From Amorphochlora amoebiformis (Eukaryota > Cercozoa > Chlorarachniophyceae), in the NCBI GenBank assembly GCA_054601695.1, contig BAAHQB010000367.1:1-64000 (forward strand): 64,000 nucleotides of DNA, given 5' to 3'. Each line of letters begins with the position of its first letter. Position 1 is the stretch's first letter. The notes under the pieces are model-generated. The model saw only the letters and a list, made by a program, of their open reading frames with translations. It was not told the DNA's origin and ran no database searches. The translations under genes and the position numbers were made by a program. Positions 55,351-64,000 of this stretch are shown piece by piece.

Positions 55351-55530
55351 GCTTCCATAGACGTTCCCATGTGCGAACACCTGATGGAACTTCTTGATAA
55401 GTATTGTATTCATCGCTTTTAATGTTTCTGTGTATACACATACTATCTATCCTTCATATATTTAGAGTTAGTAAAAACATCTAGTGGTAAATATGTATAT
55501 AATACAATGTATCCATAAATGTATATGTAA

Positions 55531-55563
<33 letters not shown>

Positions 55564-55598
55564 CACATATATTAATACATATATGTGTGTGTACATGT

Positions 55599-55678
<80 letters not shown>

Positions 55679-56191
55679 TATATATATATATATATATACA
55701 ATATATATATATATATGTATAATATGTATTATATAATACTTATATATATATATATATATATATATATCGTTACGTGAACTAAGTTTAATTTTTGGCAAGG
55801 ACGGATCTAATGAGCAAGGTGGTATCATGCTACCAACTCGCCATCTCCGACAAACTAAACCTCAAACCTACCCATGAAATGTACTATCACACTCAATGTA
55901 ACACCAAAATGCGAACACACGCGATATCAATCATTCAAACAACCGGAATCCGTATGGACGCCATTGAAATGTGTTAACGGCATGCATTGATTGACACGTG
56001 TGGTGATATTGAATAGGTAATTGACACGTGTGGTGATATTGAACAGGTAATTGACACGTGTGGTGATATGTATTCAACAGGTATCGCCTGGCAGTCAAGG
56101 CGTACATCAACCTTCACAACTTCAAAGAGGTCCAACATAATACAAATATGTATATATATATATATATATTTATACAGTTATTTCCACATCT

Positions 56192-56240
<49 letters not shown>

Positions 56241-56324
56241 ACGATTAAATTAATTCACATTTATATATATATATATTATATAGACATGCACACAGGTATA
56301 TGTATATAATATACACATATATAC

Positions 56325-56359
<35 letters not shown>

Positions 56360-56399
56360 AAGTATGAATATGAATACATGCATATATATTATATATACC

Positions 56400-56461
<62 letters not shown>

Positions 56462-57167
56462 TGTGAGTGTGTGCGAACATATGTATAGTAAGTGATTGTG
56501 TAACGGAACGGAATCGTTTTAGGGTTGGTCCGTGTTGGAGCATAGGATGCTTTCTACAAACTTGGTCTCTCTTTTAAACAAACCACCTAACCCAAAAACC
56601 TAACCCTAACCCTAAACCGTAGCCTAAATTAAGCTAAGTCTATTGGTAACACTAAGCCTAACATTTGAATACTTCTGTACGATGGCCACGTTGTCAGTCA
56701 GTGCGCGTCCTTACATGCACACGTGTGTTAGGCTCCAGCGGCAGGGATCCTGGAGGTTGTCATGTCAGGGCTGGAGAGTGTACAAGACTACAACACAACC
56801 ATAACGGTAACAACCCTGAGCCATGTAACGGTTCTGATCTGCATTGGTGATGCCATGATGACATGATGACATGATGACATGATGACATGATGACATGATG
56901 ACATGATGACATGTTTTCTGTCAACACCCCAACTTTGTATCGACATGCGTCGGCGTTTGATACGAGAGAGGGGTATTCTTCCGTTGATATGGATGATATT
57001 TGTGAATGCCCTATGCTTAGGTGTTTGATCGGGTGCGTAAGTTTTTGGATGATTTGGACCGTAATAGTAGCAGTAGCAGCAGTAGTAGCAGCAATCCTGA
57101 AGCTAGGCGGCTTGCTCGGGCTGCCTTTCGCCATTCCACAATCTACAAGAAAGCGGTTCAACAACGA

Positions 57168-57223
<56 letters not shown>

Positions 57224-57240
57224 AAACATATACATATATA

Positions 57241-57283
<43 letters not shown>

Positions 57284-57388
57284 ATATGCGTATATATAAG
57301 TATAATAATAATAATAATAATAATAATGATAACATTTATACAAGTATATGTGTTCGCATAAATATATATATGTGCATATATGTACTTT

Positions 57389-57439
<51 letters not shown>

Positions 57440-57835
57440 CATATACATAAGCAGAAATGTTTATGATATATATATATATATATACATATACATATCTGGT
57501 TAATATGTACATATATATGTACATTTGTGTTTCTGTTTCGAATTAATAGGTAAGAGATCTGATAGTAAGAAATGGATTGATAGTAAGGATTGATACTAGG
57601 TTTTCGCCCTGGAGAAGTTAGGTCGGTTTGAGGACGCAATTGACACCCTACGGGAGATGAAGGTAGCTCTGTTGATCGTTATTATATTATATTGTTAATA
57701 CATATTCTCATCGTCGGACACGTGCACGTCCCAAGTCGCCATTTAAGAGAAGCGCTACTTTTGTTGTTACTCCGAGACAATATTATCTATATATATATAT
57801 ATATATGTATATGTATCTATATATATATATATATG

Positions 57836-57887
<52 letters not shown>

Positions 57888-58068
57888 GTATGTATATAAC
57901 TATATATATATATATATATATGAATATATATGTAAATATATATATGTGTACACCTAAAGAAATGTACAACTATAGGATTTGGGTCTGGTTGTGGACGATA
58001 TGTCGTATCATGAGCGTTTGGAAGGGCTGTTAGTCCGACTTTATCAGCGAAGTCTGGCCATCCGATGA
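55351..58068 (+). CDS. PPR-like protein B (5' end not found)
   Basis: Exons: 55351-55400, 55800-55880, 56081-56129, 56732-56806, 57021-57155, 57600-57662, 57976-58068, all GT-AG and in phase, giving 181 residues to TGA. Repeat-like helical pairs: [20 protein letters not shown], then [52 protein letters not shown], and most clearly [19 protein letters not shown] followed by [19 protein letters not shown], a good PPR consensus. A poly-Ser tract (residues about 110-120) interrupts it. It directly follows PPR-like gene A on the same strand, so the two may be tandem relatives. The start probably lies in 55090-55330, where a frame from ATG at 55246 (MVELKPSYAHVC) is only a suggestion. PPR identity is moderate; organellar RNA binding is inferred from the family. 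Confidence 0.6.
55980..56085. repeat. 30-bp tandem copies of a 3' splice site
   Basis: Three copies of TGACACGTGTGGTGATAT..., ending GAATAG/GTA, GAACAG/GTA and CAACAG/GTATCGCC. Only the last acceptor keeps the PPR-like gene B frame; the upstream copies would read GTAA and bring in a stop. Confidence 0.9.
56585..56622. repeat. Short interstitial telomere-like repeat
   Basis: ACCTAACCCTAACCCTAAAC, three to four hexamers, in an intron of PPR-like gene B. Same orientation as the left chromosome end. Confidence 0.7.
56848..56912. repeat. 9-bp repeat (ATGATGACA)
   Basis: Seven perfect tandem copies in an intron of PPR-like gene B. Confidence 0.95.
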
Positions 58069-58127
58069 ACTAGAAGAAGCTATTCTTATCTATGCATTGC
58101 CAAAATGATCAACACCATCGTCTTGCA

Positions 58128-58375
58128 GTGCCGGTCATCGTCGAGATCGTCGAGATCGTCGAGATTGTCGAGATCGTCGAGATTGTCGAGATTGTCGAGA
58201 TCGTCGAGATCGTCGAGATTGTCGAGATCGTCGAGATTGTCGAGATTGTCGAGATCGTCGAGATTGTCGAGATTGTCGAGATCGTCGAGATTGTCAAGAT
58301 CGTCGAGATTGACGATGTCGTAAAGATCGTGGAGATCGTCGAGATGATCTAGATCGTCGAGATAGTCGAGATAGT
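58128..58375. repeat. 9-bp minisatellite (TCGTCGAGA/TTGTCGAGA)
   Basis: About 25 copies just downstream of the PPR-like gene B stop. It reads open as VEIVEI or SRSSRL repeats on one strand and TISTIS on the other; not a gene. Confidence 0.95.
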
Positions 58376-58679
58376 GTAGATAGATCTACTCCGCCGATAG
58401 ATCGTACAATCAGAACTTGTACAAAAAATATTTTCTCGTACACTAGCTAGGTACATTCCATTATCCGAAAAATTATTCCCGCCGTATAATTACTAGATTA
58501 CTAGAATTATCTAGCTTGGTATAGAATACTATAGATCATGATGATCATATTTGATTGCGTACCTACCAGACCTAGCACGTGATGGATCTAGTCATACTTC
58601 TGAATCAGACTTAGTTCTGATTGATTCGATTGAAACATTTATCTAGTTTATATATACGCTCACGATCTACTAGATCTAG
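58376..58679. other. Intergenic region, CTAG-containing
   Basis: Short AT-rich spacer with several CTAG words between the 9-bp array and the hAT element. No gene seen. Confidence 0.65.
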
Positions 58680-58687
58680 ATGATAGC

Positions 58688-59642
58688 TAGTGTTTTTAAA
58701 ATTATTCTAGAATTTCGAATTATTCGGAATAATGCTATTCGAATAATTCATAGAATTATTCGAATTCAATTTTCTCAAACTCATTAAGATTATTCTATTT
58801 CATTATTCGAATAATGATTTCTTAGTAGAATTATTCGTAATTATTCGAATAATTCTCGAATTATTCGACATTATTCAGAATTATTCGAATAATTCTATTA
58901 ACTTTCGAATAATGATTATTCTATAGAATAATCATTATTCTATAGAATAATCATTATTCTGTAGAATAATCATTATTCTATTAGTAGAAATGATAGCTTT
59001 AGGTAAAATTGTTTCATTACAACCAAAAAAAAATAAAAGTCGGCTGGTGTGGGGTTACAAATTTACAATTAGTTTTGATGATTTCGCCTAATATATACAT
59101 ATCGGAGTGGGTGGGCGCCACTGGGCGGCGGTGGGTCCCTCGGAATCCAGCTACCGGTATCACAGAAACCCCCGGAACCCATAACCTTCAAGAATTTGTC
59201 GGCTTCTAGTGACATGTGACAATTCCAAGTGACAGTTTTTAGCGTTCCGTAGATTCCGACAGGACTTCACTGCTGTGGTCTGACTCCTCGGAGTGACCGC
59301 CACCAAAACATGGACATCGAGCCCGCCATTCCCCCCGACGCAATGCCTGCAGCGCGCGAGGCCCTTGATCAGGAAGGCGGGTAGGCATCAGGTGAGGAAG
59401 GGGGAGAGTCTCAGAATGCACCAGAGCTTCCAAACTTGCAGTCTTCAAGAATTTGTCTTTTCTTCCCGATACCGCTGCTAGATTGAGGGTTTGGGACTCT
59501 CTCTCTGACGTGGTGAGGACAGCAGCGAGCTCGATGGATATCGGGAACACCCAATCTAAGGAAGACATGTCAGAGGAGAAAAGTGAAAGCGATGGTAAAT
59601 TTTATATGTACATTTTTGTGATGCAAATGTTCTCGTTTATCA

Positions 59643-59684
<42 letters not shown>

Positions 59685-59734
59685 TATATTTGTGTATGTA
59701 AATATGTATTTATATAGAATCGTGTGTAATATTC

Positions 59735-59783
<49 letters not shown>

Positions 59784-60026
59784 TATATACATGTTGAACA
59801 GTGCACATACATAAAATACACATATACACCCATAACGCACACGCACACGCATGTACATGTATATATTATTTACACAAAATGAATGTTTGTGAACAAATTT
59901 TCACAGGTGTAATTTTCATAGGTGTAATATACATACATGTACATGTAGTACACACATACACACATGTATATATATACATACATCATATATATACACATAC
60001 ACAGATATACATATATATATATATAT

Positions 60027-60066
<40 letters not shown>

Positions 60067-60931
60067 ATATACATACATTATATATATATTTACTAAACAC
60101 ACATTTTATACAAAAATGTGTTACACATGTACACACATATTGATATATTATATATGCATTATACACACATAAAAATGGAAATATATGTACATGTGTCACA
60201 TGTGTGTGGAAGTACCACACCTAAATGTGTACGTATACATAGGCGGGCTATTGAGTTTGGAGAACGATTACACTTCCAATACCCCAACCGGTGAGATGAT
60301 CACGTCGGAAATCCAAAAATATCGTTTCTGGGATGTTTCGAATAGAGTGGATCCTCTCAAATGGTGGCGGGATAATCGCAACGCTTTCCCAATTCTCTCT
60401 CAAGTTGCCAGAGTGTATCTGGGAGTCCATGCCACAAGCACGGAGAGCGAGCGAACTTTTTCGAAGTGTGGGTTCTTGAAAAGTGGCGCCGAAACAGGAT
60501 GGGGAGTGATTTAATAAGTGCAATTATTTGCTTGAATGCATGTTCAAAAATTGATTGGCTGTGGCACCAACTGGTGTAACAACTATAATAATCATTGGAA
60601 TGTTGACTCGGCATCGTCTAGATCATTAATAACTTGGCGGCGCTAAAATATAAGACATATATTCAAGTTCGACGTTAAAATAATGAATATTTGTTAGTAG
60701 AATTATTCGAATTTCAATTTCTTAATAGAATAATGATTATTCGAATTATTCGTAGAATTATTCGAATTTCAGTTTCTTAGCAGAATTTATTCGAATAATG
60801 ATTTTTTTTTAGAATTATTCTAGAATTATTCGAATAATTTTTCCCTTAATAGAATTTTAATAGAATTATTCGAATTCGAATTTCTTAACAGAATTATTCG
60901 AATAATTCGAATAATTCTATTAAAAACACTA
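58688..60931 (+). mobile_element. Decayed hAT-family DNA transposon with intact ends
   Basis: The left end TAGTGTTTTTAA at 58688 matches the reverse complement of the right end at 60931, the TAGNG-type terminal repeat of hAT elements. An 8-bp direct repeat ATGATAGC flanks it perfectly at 58680-58687 and 60932-60939, the hAT target-duplication length. Both subterminal zones (58700-59000, 60650-60930) are packed with ATTATTCGAATAATT-like palindromic words, typical of transposase-binding regions. The body carries a truncated transposase gene and (AT)n expansions (59645-59780, 60005-60090). Confidence 0.92.
59310..60590 (+). pseudogene. hAT transposase remnant (C-terminal dimerisation domain)
   Basis: Visible: a 5' piece from ATG 59311 (MDIEPAIPPDAMPAAREALD) with an in-frame TAG at about 59384; a piece ending DMSEEKSESDG with a GTAAAT donor at 59595; and, after an acceptor near 60240, an exon with the hAT dimerisation signature DPLKWWRDNRNAFPILSQ, VYLGVHATSTESERTFSKCG. 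The frame then breaks near 60478; one frame over it resumes with the expected C-terminus (RRNRMGSDLISAIICLNA). The RNase H-like catalytic core is absent. The element is therefore non-autonomous and the protein is dead or heavily reduced. Confidence 0.85.
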
Positions 60932-60939
60932 ATGATAGC

Positions 60940-61036
60940 CAATAGAGTCACCAACACTAACTACTAGACTAGCCACAACCCCAACTTCGGCAATGCATTC
61001 GTATCATCATATTAGTAATGTACATGTAAGCCTAGC
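60940..61036. other. Short spacer
   Basis: Unique sequence between the hAT target duplication and the 3' end of the minus-strand NDUFA11-like gene. It probably includes that gene's 3' UTR. Confidence 0.6.
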
Positions 61037-63834
<2,798 letters not shown>

Positions 63835-64000
63835 CTTGACACACACACACACACATTCAATCACCTATGCAAGGTACATGTTTTTGTATTCTTACACACA
63901 AACACAAACACACACACACACACACATATTATATATATATATATATTACTTTCATACACTTACTATAATATGATATATATATATATATATATATATATCT
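63835..64000. other. Intronic or upstream sequence at window end
   Basis: (AC)n and (AT)n tracts with a short unique stretch. Because the exon at 63834 begins after an acceptor (GTGTCAAG), this should be intron of the NDUFA11-like gene. No further exon is visible before the window ends. Confidence 0.6.

Noticed and set aside
55110-55397. 95-residue plus-strand frame as a separate gene
   Set aside because: Composition is not protein-like; its 3' part overlaps a better in-phase PPR exon (55351-55400) in another frame.

Overview
This is a chromosome end from a eukaryote. It opens with about 1.1 kb of TTAGGG-type telomere, read here as CCCTAA, and passes through a block of variant telomeric repeats into a gene-bearing subtelomere. 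The host genes have GT-AG introns and use TAA, TAG and TGA as stops. Introns and spacers are swollen by (AT)n and by many unrelated minisatellites. A four-EF-hand calcium-dependent protein kinase together with a Dictyostelium-type 34 kDa actin-bundling protein suggests a free-living protist (for example a rhizarian or another SAR-type or amoeboid lineage). I cannot name the species.

Layout. 1-1080 telomere. 1884-6531 (-) U-box E3 ligase with a long disordered N-terminal part. 6902-9267 (+) actin-bundling protein, divergent from the U-box gene. 10126-18031 a composite, nearly perfectly palindromic DDE-type DNA transposon bounded by a 5-bp TAGTA duplication. 19079-27188 (-) CDPK in 12 exons. 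27628 onward (+) U1 snRNP protein C. 30596-44609 (-) an unusual gene of about 19 exons whose exons join in phase into a PX - C2 - histidine-phosphatase fusion. 47530-55008 (+) and 55351-58068 (+) two PPR-like genes; a C2H2 zinc-finger gene lies antisense inside an intron of the first. 58688-60931 a decayed hAT transposon with intact ends and a perfect 8-bp target duplication. 61037-63834 (-) a partial NDUFA11/Tim17-22-like inner-membrane protein gene.

Exons were located by conserved protein sequence, splice consensus and agreement of codon phase at every junction; where phase or a start is unsettled this is stated. The most unusual pattern is that many intronic minisatellites are anchored on splice junctions. 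Their units are tandem copies of the donor or acceptor of the adjoining exon, so several introns carry 3 to about 20 decoy splice sites. Most long open frames in the window are six-frame readings of (AT)n, (AC)n or minisatellites and were not annotated as genes. I saw no tRNA, rRNA or CRISPR array.
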